From: an uncultured Eubacteriales bacterium
Lineage (GTDB): Bacteria > Bacillota > Clostridia > Peptostreptococcales > Anaerovoracaceae
Assembly: GCA_902772685.1 (NCBI GenBank)
Contig: CACYBO010000009.1
Location: 1 to 12,453 of the forward strand
Direction: 5' to 3'
Length of the DNA: 12,453 bases
The notes under the pieces are model-generated. The model was not told the DNA's origin. It made no database searches and worked only from the letters and a program-made list of their open reading frames with translations. Positions within the stretch are counted from its first letter, which is position 1, and the number at the start of each line of letters is the position of its first letter. The position numbers and the translations under genes are program-made. Of this stretch, positions 1 to 6,454 are shown one piece after another.

Positions 1-305
1 AGCCCGATGTGTCCTACCTTGGCGTTCGGGATGATCTTCTGGATTCCCTCGACCATGCCCAGTCCTGCTCTGAGGATCGGAACGATGGCAACATCTTCGC
101 CCTTCAGCATCTTCACTGTGGTCTTGCAGATCGGAGTTTCAATCTCAACATCCTCAAGCTCCAGATCTCTGGTGGATTCAAAGGTCATGAGCATTGCGAT
201 CTCTTCAACCAGCTGTCTGAAATCCTTCGTGCCGGTTTCCTTCATTCTGATAAGCGCAACCTTGTGCTGAATCAACGGATGATCGAAAACATAAATTTTT
301 CCCAT
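1..305 (-). CDS. upp: Uracil phosphoribosyltransferase, N-terminal part (runs off the left edge)
   Basis: Salvages uracil by joining it to PRPP to give UMP in the cytoplasm. About 101 residues are present, beginning MGKIYVFDHPLIQHKVALIR, a typical Upp start; this is followed by TGTKDFR and the conserved LPILRAGLGM block near residues 74-83. The rest, including the PRPP-binding loop, lies beyond the window. The ATG at 305 is preceded by a modest AGGCAGG-like ribosome site. It follows rpiB after an 84-base gap, the usual clostridial order, and is probably read from the prfA operon, although the gap could hold its own promoter. Identification rests on motif recognition and is firm. Confidence 0.95.
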   Translation of the reverse strand, partial: MGKIYVFDHPLIQHKVALIRMKETGTKDFRQLVEEIAMLMTFESTRDLELEDVEIETPICKTTVKMLKGEDVAIVPILRAGLGMVEGIQKIIPNAKVGHIG

Positions 306-389
306 TTTTTCCTGCCTTTCTCTCTGTGAAAAAACGATATATATCAACACCTTATTGTGTTGTTTGCTGTACCGCGGCGCTGTCCCCCG

Positions 390-821
390 CTACATCTCAT
401 CGAGCATATCGGTGCGGCGTTTATGCCTGCCGCCCTCAAACTCTGTATCCATAAATGTCTTTACGATTTCTATCGCCAGATCCGGGTCGGTCGTCCTGCC
501 GCCGAGCGCCAGCATGTTGGCGTTGTTGTGCTTTCTCGTCAGCTCCGCCATCTCCACGCTCGTGCAAAGCCCGCACCGGATGCCTTTGACTTTATTTGCG
601 GCTATGGAAATGCCGATTCCCGTCCCGCAGCATACGATGCCGCGTTCAGCCTTGCCCGAGGCGACTGCCTCCGCGCAGGCTTTGCCGTAAATCGGGTAAT
701 CCACAGACTCTTCGCTGGTCGTTCCCAGATCCACGATCTTGTCACCGCGCTGTCTCAGATATTCCTTGATTTTTTCTTTGAGGGCGAATCCGCCGTGATC
801 ACTTGCTATTGCTATAAGCAT
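390..821 (-). CDS. rpiB: Ribose-5-phosphate isomerase B
   Basis: Interconverts ribose 5-phosphate and ribulose 5-phosphate in the non-oxidative pentose phosphate pathway; cytosolic. The 143-residue length fits the RpiB/LacAB family. The N-terminal IASDHGG motif (Asp8, His9), a GTGIGISIAANK loop with Cys65 at the position of the family's catalytic cysteine, and the RKHNNANMLALGGR block (about residues 97-109) are all present. The ATG at 821 has a clear GGAGG ribosome site. It lies 30 bases after the Sua5 gene and before upp, so it is probably co-transcribed with both. An allose-phosphate isomerase activity is possible in this family, but the housekeeping context favours ribose phosphate. Confidence 0.95.
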   Translation of the reverse strand: MLIAIASDHGGFALKEKIKEYLRQRGDKIVDLGTTSEESVDYPIYGKACAEAVASGKAERGIVCCGTGIGISIAANKVKGIRCGLCTSVEMAELTRKHNNANMLALGGRTTDPDLAIEIVKTFMDTEFEGGRHKRRTDMLDEM

Positions 822-851
822 GGTTTCCTCCGGTCATTACGTGCTGTATGT

Positions 852-1895
852 TTATACTTTTACTATATTGTATCCTGCCGATTTGAGCATTCTGTTCATC
901 ACCGCGAACCCGACGCCGTCACTGTCGCTCATGGCGCCCGCCAGGATCATGTCAACGCCTTCGCTGTCCAGATCCCTGAGCTTCGCGAAGAAGTCGTGAG
1001 CCGCTTCAAGAAACGCCTTCTCTTCAAACAGGATCACTCCCACATTGTTGCCTAGTTTCTCATTCAGGGCTTTGAGCCTCTCTATTTCTTCCCGGACTTT
1101 GCCGCGCTCTCCCTCGACGATGAGCATCTCCGCCTTAGGCGCGTAGTGCTTGTACTTCATGCCCGGTGACTTCGGCTGGAAGTCGCTCTCGCTCACTCCT
1201 TCCGCCGGATCGAGCTGGGCGTGTTTCGCGCCTTCCGTCAGTGATTTATCATACTTGACCTTCCTACCGAGAGCCGCTTCAATGGCATCCGCAGTGATGA
1301 TTCCCGGACGGAGTATGGTCGGCTCATCACCTGTGAGATCGAGAACTGTGGATTCGATTCCGACTCTGCAGTCATCGCCTTCGATTATGGCGTCAACTCT
1401 TCCCATCATGTCAGCAATGACGTCCTTCGCTCTCGTCGGGCTCGGACCTCCTGAAAGGTTGGCGCTCGGCGCCGCAATCGGGCACAGTGACTCGCTGATG
1501 AGATCTCTCGCCACCTGGCTGTCAGGAAGTCTGACCGCAACTGTATCAAGCCCGCCTGTAGTCCTGTCCGGAACTTCAGGCCTTTTCTTTACGACGATCG
1601 TCAGCGGTCCCGGCCAGAAGTTGTCTATTATCTCAACGATCTCCGGTGAGAGCATCCGCGTCAGCTGACCGATGTCGCTTGCTCTTGATATGTGCACGAT
1701 CATCGGATTGTCGCTCGGTCTGCCCTTTGCTTCATAGATCCTGCCGACTGCCTCGGCGTTCATGGCGTCAGCCCCGAGCCCGTAGACAGTTTCCGTCGGA
1801 AAGGCGACCAGTCCGCCGTTTCTTATTATCTTCGCGGCTTTCTGTATATTTTCTTTTGTTGGTTTCAGTATTAAAGTATTCTTCTTTTCTGTCAT
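852..1895 (-). CDS. ywlC: L-threonylcarbamoyladenylate synthase (Sua5/YwlC type)
   Basis: Makes threonylcarbamoyl-AMP from threonine, bicarbonate and ATP, the first step of the t6A37 modification of ANN-decoding tRNAs. At 347 residues it is the long Sua5 form. A YrdC domain occupies about residues 12-205, with GGLVAFPTETVYGLGADA (27-44), KGRPSDNPMIVHI (57-69) and APSANLSGGPSPTRA (142-156). The SPGMKYKHYAP linker (243-253) follows, then the C-terminal Sua5 domain. The start is 19 bases after the prfA stop with no strong ribosome site, which suggests translational coupling to prfA. The ywlE-type phosphatase gene that often sits between this gene and rpiB is absent here. Confidence 0.95.
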   Translation of the reverse strand: MTEKKNTLILKPTKENIQKAAKIIRNGGLVAFPTETVYGLGADAMNAEAVGRIYEAKGRPSDNPMIVHISRASDIGQLTRMLSPEIVEIIDNFWPGPLTIVVKKRPEVPDRTTGGLDTVAVRLPDSQVARDLISESLCPIAAPSANLSGGPSPTRAKDVIADMMGRVDAIIEGDDCRVGIESTVLDLTGDEPTILRPGIITADAIEAALGRKVKYDKSLTEGAKHAQLDPAEGVSESDFQPKSPGMKYKHYAPKAEMLIVEGERGKVREEIERLKALNEKLGNNVGVILFEEKAFLEAAHDFFAKLRDLDSEGVDMILAGAMSDSDGVGFAVMNRMLKSAGYNIVKV

Positions 1896-1914
1896 CGTTT
1901 ATCTATCGCACGGC

Positions 1915-2976
1915 TTAGAAATCCGCCATCTTTCTGGCCTGATCATCAGTAATGAGGCCATCTATGATTTCATCAAGATCCCCGTCGAGGAATGTGTCCA
2001 GTTTATAAAGGGTAAGCCCGATTCTGTGGTCTGAAACTCTGCCCTGCGGGAAGTTGTATGTTCTGATTCTCTCACTTCTGTCGCCGGATCCCACCTGACT
2101 CTTTCTCTGCCCTGCGATCTCATCCTGCTGCTTCTGCATCTCCAGATCGTAGAGACGCGCCTTGAGAACCTTAAAAGCTTTGTCCTTGTTCTTGATCTGG
2201 GACTTCTCGTCCTGGCAGGTGACCACCAGACCTGTCGGCTCATGGGTGAGTCTGACTGCAGAGTCTGTGGTGTTAACACACTGGCCCCCGTTTCCTGACG
2301 CACGGTACACATCAACTCTGACATCGTTCGGATCCAAATCGATCTCAACGTCATCCACTTCCGGAAGTACCGCTACTGTAGCCGCGGATGTATGCACACG
2401 GCCGCTGGATTCAGTCTCCGGTACACGCTGCACTCTGTGCGCTCCGCTCTCGAACTTGAGTCTCGAATATGCGCCTTTTCCCTTGATGAGCATGACCGCT
2501 TCCTTGACGCCGCCCATTCCGGTTTCGCTCATATCCATGAGTTCCGTCTTCCAGCGGTTGCGCTCTGCATACCGAGTGTACATTCTGAGAAGATCAGCAC
2601 CGAACAGCGCTGCTTCTTCTCCGCCCGTACCGGCTCTGATCTCCAGGATAACGTTCTTCTCGTCATTTGGGTCTTTTGGCAAAAGCAATATCTTCAGTTC
2701 GTCCTCAGCGCTTGCGATGGATTCCTCAAGATCACTCATCTCCATCTTGGCGAGTTCCCTCATTTCCTCATCGCCGTCTTCCAGCATTTCTTTCGCTTCC
2801 GCCAGGTCTGTTTTTGCTTTTTTGTACTCGTTGTATTTTTTGACGATCGGTTCAATCTCGCCCATTTCCTTGATGTACTTCTGCCATACAGGCTGGTTGT
2901 TGATGACATCAGGATCTGATACTTTGCGAGACAGTTCGTCGTATTTTTCTGTTATGAAATCAAGTTTATCAAACAT
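1915..2976 (-). CDS. prfA: Peptide chain release factor 1
   Basis: Recognises UAA and UAG stop codons on the ribosome and triggers release of the finished peptide. The length of 353 residues is normal for RF1. The GGQ catalytic motif is at residues 230-232, inside RASGNGGQCVNTTDSAVRLT. The PxT stop-codon recognition motif typical of RF1 reads PET at 186-188, followed by HTSAATVAV. The ATG at 2976 has a good AAGGAG ribosome site. It is the first gene of a four-gene unit with Sua5, rpiB and upp. The methyltransferase gene prmC, which usually lies next to prfA and modifies the GGQ glutamine, is not adjacent here. Confidence 0.97.
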   Translation of the reverse strand: MFDKLDFITEKYDELSRKVSDPDVINNQPVWQKYIKEMGEIEPIVKKYNEYKKAKTDLAEAKEMLEDGDEEMRELAKMEMSDLEESIASAEDELKILLLPKDPNDEKNVILEIRAGTGGEEAALFGADLLRMYTRYAERNRWKTELMDMSETGMGGVKEAVMLIKGKGAYSRLKFESGAHRVQRVPETESSGRVHTSAATVAVLPEVDDVEIDLDPNDVRVDVYRASGNGGQCVNTTDSAVRLTHEPTGLVVTCQDEKSQIKNKDKAFKVLKARLYDLEMQKQQDEIAGQRKSQVGSGDRSERIRTYNFPQGRVSDHRIGLTLYKLDTFLDGDLDEIIDGLITDDQARKMADF

Positions 2977-3014
2977 CAGATTCTCCTTACACTGTGGCGT
3001 ACTCCTAATCGAGT

Positions 3015-3043
3015 ATTATACCACAACGGACGGCTATTAAAAA
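3015..3043 (-). promoter_or_regulatory. Promoter of the prfA operon (extended -10)
   Basis: On the minus strand the sequence TGGTATAAT gives a perfect -10 box (3015-3020) with the TGn extension (3021-3023). A weak -35 candidate TTTTTA lies 17 bases upstream at 3038-3043. It falls within the T-run of the preceding terminator, so the two units are packed tightly. Transcription should begin near 3008, leaving a leader of about 30 bases before prfA. Confidence 0.7.
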
Positions 3044-3065
3044 GTCGGAATGTAAAATTCCGACT
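3038..3065 (-). terminator. Rho-independent terminator after the thioesterase gene
   Basis: Read on the minus strand, AGTCGGAAT pairs perfectly with ATTCCGACT (nine base pairs, loop TTTAC) and is followed by a short T-run that turns into TTAATAG. It begins 11 bases past the thioesterase stop codon and just before the prfA promoter, which is where a terminator for the upstream unit should be. Confidence 0.8.
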
Positions 3066-3076
3066 CTGTTATCTGT

Positions 3077-3508
3077 CTATTTTTTCTTGAAAAAGCTATC
3101 CGCTTCTTCCCTCCATCCGGCTTCTTCCTCATCCGCCGGTTCATCGAGAACAATTCCGTGGGCAACCGGCTTGTTTGTCTCAGGATCCACGGAGACAAAG
3201 GTGGTAAATCCCTCCGCGTGGAGCTTCCCTGTCTTCTCGTCGTAGAGACCAACCCGGATCGTTATGCTGGTTCTCCCTGTCCGAACGATAAGACCTTCGT
3301 AGTAAACGATGTCACCGGGATTGACGGAACTGTAAAAATCAAACTTGTGGGTATTCTTGTAGAGCAGTCCCTGAGGATCCCCATATTCACAATTGACTAC
3401 AATGAATGAATTCTCGATCATCCACTCGATTCCCTGTCCTGCATACAGGTTTCCGTGGTGATTGAGGTGTTCCATTCTTATCATTCGTGAGGATTTGTAT
3501 CTTTTCAT
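3077..3508 (-). CDS. Hotdog-fold acyl-CoA thioesterase-like protein
   Basis: Probably hydrolyses acyl-CoA thioesters; substrate unknown. The 143 residues resemble single-domain hotdog acyl-CoA hydrolases. HLNHHGNLYAGQGIEWMIEN (residues 14-33) matches the family signature NxHGxLfGGxxxxWxD, and a hotdog-like strand region (VNPGDIVYYEGLIVRTGRTS) follows, then a charged C-terminal tail ending FFKKK. Where most family members have a conserved acidic residue after the tryptophan, this protein has Ile31 with Glu32 next to it. The active site may therefore be shifted or altered. The ATG at 3508 lies 16 bases after the stop of the repeat-bearing membrane protein, so the two are likely co-transcribed. 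A ligand-binding rather than catalytic role is possible. Confidence 0.75.
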   Translation of the reverse strand: MKRYKSSRMIRMEHLNHHGNLYAGQGIEWMIENSFIVVNCEYGDPQGLLYKNTHKFDFYSSVNPGDIVYYEGLIVRTGRTSITIRVGLYDEKTGKLHAEGFTTFVSVDPETNKPVAHGIVLDEPADEEEAGWREEADSFFKKK

Positions 3509-3524
3509 TTGCTTTCTCTTCTGT

Positions 3525-4367
3525 CTATACTGTCATCGTCATGGTGCGCGCCACTCTGAAAACAGGAGGCACTGCGCCCGCCGCTTCTGCCGCTTCTTCT
3601 GCCGCCGGGCACGCCGGCATCGTCATATTTCTGGCCACCCGGAAGACCTGCGGTACTGCTCCGGCAGCTGCGGCTGCAGCTTCTTCGCTCTCTCCTGCCC
3701 CTGCCGCCGGACATGCCGGCATCGTCATCGCACGGGCCATGCGGAAAATCTGCGGAACCGGTCCCGCTTCCACAGCAGGTTCTGCTTCGACTTCATCCTC
3801 GATTCCCGCAGCCTGCTTGTATACCAGTTCCTCAAGCGGCTCGTTGATATACTTGACGTAGGACAGGAATCCCTCGACTTTTCTTTCGAGTTCTTTGATT
3901 CTGAAAGAATCTCTCTTCTCTTTTTCCTCAATCTTGATGCTGAGGACTTCTCTGTTCGTATCGATTCTTCTCGCTAATTCTTCAATCAGACCATCGGTGT
4001 CCACAGCAGGCTCAGCCTTCTGCGCTGCTTCCCCAGGCTCTGATGCTTCTTCTGGCTCAGCCTTCTCTTCCGCCTTGACGGCAGGTTCTGTCTCTTCTGC
4101 TGCCGCGCCAGCTGCTTTTGCAGCAAATCCGCTGATCGCCCTGCCGAGTCCGATGCAGATCACGCCCATGCCGAAATACGGTACAAACTGGGCGATAATG
4201 TACTGGAGTGAATTGGACCACATGTCCTTGAACGACGCATCATATGTCTGTATGTATGACTTTGTGTAGTTTGCCGCTGTCCACAGCATGAACAGGGAAA
4301 CGATAAGCAGAATGATCCCAATTATGTAGAACACGACTGTGCTTACAGGTGTTTTTTTCTTTTCCAT
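3525..4367 (-). CDS. Two-helix membrane protein with coiled coil and threefold C-terminal peptide repeat, function unknown
   Basis: I do not recognise a family. The 280 residues show a short basic N-terminus, a hydrophobic helix at about 10-31, a second hydrophobic stretch at about 55-80, and an Ala/Glu-rich linker (about 82-122). A charged probable coiled coil follows (about 125-185), then a tail in which one peptide occurs three times: residues 203-222, 237-256 and 265-280 (consensus VPQVFRVARNMTMPACPAA). The third copy ends early at TMTMTV, the protein's terminus. Topology suggests a membrane hairpin with the long tail on one side; which side is unclear. The ATG at 4367 has an AAAGGA ribosome site and its own promoter candidate about 50 bases upstream. 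It precedes the thioesterase gene by 16 bases. Confidence 0.8.
   Translation of the reverse strand: MEKKKTPVSTVVFYIIGIILLIVSLFMLWTAANYTKSYIQTYDASFKDMWSNSLQYIIAQFVPYFGMGVICIGLGRAISGFAAKAAGAAAEETEPAVKAEEKAEPEEASEPGEAAQKAEPAVDTDGLIEELARRIDTNREVLSIKIEEKEKRDSFRIKELERKVEGFLSYVKYINEPLEELVYKQAAGIEDEVEAEPAVEAGPVPQIFRMARAMTMPACPAAGAGESEEAAAAAAGAVPQVFRVARNMTMPACPAAEEAAEAAGAVPPVFRVARTMTMTV
3528..3761 (-). repeat. Three in-frame copies of a roughly 60-base coding repeat
   Basis: Copies lie at 3702-3761, 3600-3659 and 3528-3575 (last one shortened). They encode VPQIFRMARAMTMPACPAA, VPQVFRVARNMTMPACPAA and VPPVFRVARTMTM. The first two copies match at about 46 of 60 bases by eye and 16 of 20 residues. They are separated by Ala/Glu/Gly-rich spacers of unequal length (14 and 8 residues). 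Confidence 0.85.
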
Positions 4368-4414
4368 TTTATGTCCTTTCCTGAGACTGTTGTCCCGTTG
4401 ATATCATCCCGCTT

Positions 4415-4423
4415 ATTATATCA
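4415..4423 (-). promoter_or_regulatory. Extended -10 promoter of the membrane protein / thioesterase unit
   Basis: The minus strand reads TGATATAAT: a perfect -10 box (4415-4420) with a TGn extension (4421-4423). No convincing -35 box is seen at 16-18 bases, as is common with extended -10 promoters. It lies about 48 bases ahead of the ATG at 4367 and about 58 bases after the ABC exporter stop codon. Confidence 0.6.
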
Positions 4424-4480
4424 CAAAACACAGTCGAATAATCTGTCTGTTTGAGATATTTTTAGGGAATTCGTATCATT

Positions 4481-6454
4481 CTATTCCGCGAACTGACTGT
4501 TGTAGAGTTTCGCGTAGAATCCTCCCCGTGCAAGCAGTTCTTCGTGGTTCCCCTGCTCCACGATATCACCGTGATCGAGGACAAGGATGTGGTCCGCATC
4601 CTTGATCGTCGACAGCCTGTGTGCGATGATAAAGCTCGTTCTGTTCTCCATCAGATTGGCCATGGCCTTCTGGATGATCCGCTCTGTACGGGTGTCCACC
4701 GAACTTGTCGCCTCGTCCAGGATCAGTATCGGAGCGCCGGCGAGAATCGCTCTGGCAATCGTAAGCAGCTGTTTCTGTCCGGCTGATATGTTCGTGGCTT
4801 CTTCATTGATCTCCATGTCGTATCCGCCCGGCAACGTCCGGATGAAGTGATCCACATGAGCAGCCTTTGCCGCCGCCTCCACTTCCTCGTCCGTAGCGTC
4901 GGTCTTCCCGTATCTTATGTTTTCTCTGATGGAACTGCTCGACAGCCACGTGTCCTGCAATACCATTCCGAATTTGCTCCTGAGCTCGTGCCTGCTCATG
5001 CTTTTGATATTAACTCCATCAACGAGAATCCGGCCGCCGTCCAGTTCATAGTATCTCATGAGGAGTTTGACAAGCGTCGTCTTGCCCGCTCCCGTCGGCC
5101 CGACTATGGCGACCCTCTGCCCCGCTCTGGCTTCAAATGAGAAATCTGTGATTACTGGCTCTCCCGGATTGTAACCGAACTGAACGTGCTCAAAGGCCAC
5201 ATCCCCATCCACATCCTCTGTAAAGTCGTACTTCAGCGACTCCTTCCGGATCACTTCTTTGACAGACTCCAGCATATAGGCAAGCGTTGCGGACCAGAGA
5301 GTTTCATTGCCGCGCAGCGGCTTCGCATCCTTCGCCATGCGCGCTTTAATCGGTGAAGAATCATCTTCTGTTCCGAAAGCAGCCTTCTCTTCCTCTTCGT
5401 CCAGGAGTTCAAATATTCTCTCGGCGGCTGCCGCAGTTGACTGGAGCTGATTGGCTATGTTCGCAACCTGCTGCACCGGCTGGTTAAAGGATCTGACATA
5501 CTGAATAAAGGCCTGTATCTGTCCGATGGAGACCTTGCCGTTTATGGCCAGATATCCCCCGAGGAAGCAGACCATCACGTAAGCCATGTTTCCGATCAGC
5601 ATCGTCAGCGGCATCATAAGGCCTGAGAGGAACTGTGACTTCCACGCGGATTCATAGAGTTTGTCATTGTACTCATTGAATCGGGCCTCCGAAATCTCTT
5701 CCCTGTTGAACGCCTTTACGATGTCATGTCCCGAGAACATCTCCTCGACATGTCCGTTCACCATACCCAGATATTTCTGCTGGTTTTTGAAATGCCCCTG
5801 TGATCTGCTGACCACAAGCCGGATGATGAGCATGGATGCCGGAATGACCACCATGGCCGCAAGGGTCATGATCAGGCTGATCCGCAGCATCATAACGAGA
5901 ATGCCGATGAGTGTTATCAGGGCCGTTATCATCTGCGTGATGCTCGCCGTCAGCGTCTGATTGATCGTCTCAATATCGTTGATCATACGGCTCTGCACAT
6001 CTCCGTAGGACACTCGGTCGAAGTACTTCAAAGGCAGCCGGTCCAGTTTGCGTGACATTCGGTCACGCAGTGTATAGATGACTTTCTGTGAGACGATCGC
6101 CATGACCCAGCTCTGTATCGCGCCGAACAGCCAACTGAGAAGGTACATGCCCACGAGCACCAGTATGATGACGAGGAGTGCATGATAATCTACGCCGTCT
6201 CCCATGACGCCCTTGACTACGGTATCAGTCGCCATTCCCAGAACCGTCGGTGAAACAATGGCAAAGACAGTACTGAGCAAAGACATCGCAGCTACGACAA
6301 CAAACTGCCACTTGTACGGTCTCAGATATCCGAACAGGGTCAGTATTGTGCCTTTGAAATCCCTGGCCTTTTCGCCGGGCATCATTCTGGCTGCGCGCCC
6401 TGCAGGTCCATGCTGCTTAGGAGGTTCTTTTCTCTCTTCATTGACATCTGCCAT
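4481..6454 (-). CDS. Heterodimeric ABC exporter, subunit with catalytic ATPase residues
   Basis: One half of a type IV (ABCB-like) exporter, probably for drugs or lipophilic molecules. At 657 residues it is longer than the usual ~580-600. A charged N-terminal extension (1-35) is followed by a six-helix membrane domain (about 45-345), an unusual insertion (about 353-415), and the ATPase domain. Walker A is GPTGAGKT (452-459), the signature is a variant ISAGQ (556-560), and Walker B is LILDE with catalytic Glu581 and H-loop His612. This pattern complements the partner's degenerate site, as in BmrCD, LmrCD and TM287/288 (family knowledge). The ATG overlaps the partner's TGA by one base (TGATG) and has a strong AAGGAGGT ribosome site, so the two are translated together. 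The substrate cannot be inferred. Confidence 0.92.
   Translation of the reverse strand: MADVNEERKEPPKQHGPAGRAARMMPGEKARDFKGTILTLFGYLRPYKWQFVVVAAMSLLSTVFAIVSPTVLGMATDTVVKGVMGDGVDYHALLVIILVLVGMYLLSWLFGAIQSWVMAIVSQKVIYTLRDRMSRKLDRLPLKYFDRVSYGDVQSRMINDIETINQTLTASITQMITALITLIGILVMMLRISLIMTLAAMVVIPASMLIIRLVVSRSQGHFKNQQKYLGMVNGHVEEMFSGHDIVKAFNREEISEARFNEYNDKLYESAWKSQFLSGLMMPLTMLIGNMAYVMVCFLGGYLAINGKVSIGQIQAFIQYVRSFNQPVQQVANIANQLQSTAAAAERIFELLDEEEEKAAFGTEDDSSPIKARMAKDAKPLRGNETLWSATLAYMLESVKEVIRKESLKYDFTEDVDGDVAFEHVQFGYNPGEPVITDFSFEARAGQRVAIVGPTGAGKTTLVKLLMRYYELDGGRILVDGVNIKSMSRHELRSKFGMVLQDTWLSSSSIRENIRYGKTDATDEEVEAAAKAAHVDHFIRTLPGGYDMEINEEATNISAGQKQLLTIARAILAGAPILILDEATSSVDTRTERIIQKAMANLMENRTSFIIAHRLSTIKDADHILVLDHGDIVEQGNHEELLARGGFYAKLYNSQFAE

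Noticed and set aside
345..362. Six-pair hairpin CAACAC/GTGTTG between rpiB and upp
   Set aside because: AT-rich, short and not directly followed by a T-run on the minus strand; too weak to call a terminator.
357..1055. Plus-strand open frame of 232 codons opposite rpiB and Sua5
   Set aside because: Its product resembles nothing and it lies antisense to two well-identified genes with good motifs; it is a by-product of their codon use.
2162..3040. Plus-strand open frame of 292 codons opposite prfA
   Set aside because: Serine-rich nonsense-type translation antisense to a textbook RF1; no ribosome site or promoter supports it.
3528..3761. The threefold coding repeat as a CRISPR-like or mobile element
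   Set aside because: Only three copies with diverged DNA and unequal Ala/Glu-coding spacers, all in one reading frame; it is a protein repeat.
4424..4480. Possible terminator after the ABC exporter
   Set aside because: Only an imperfect, bulged hairpin with a broken T-run can be drawn, and it overlaps the next promoter's upstream region.
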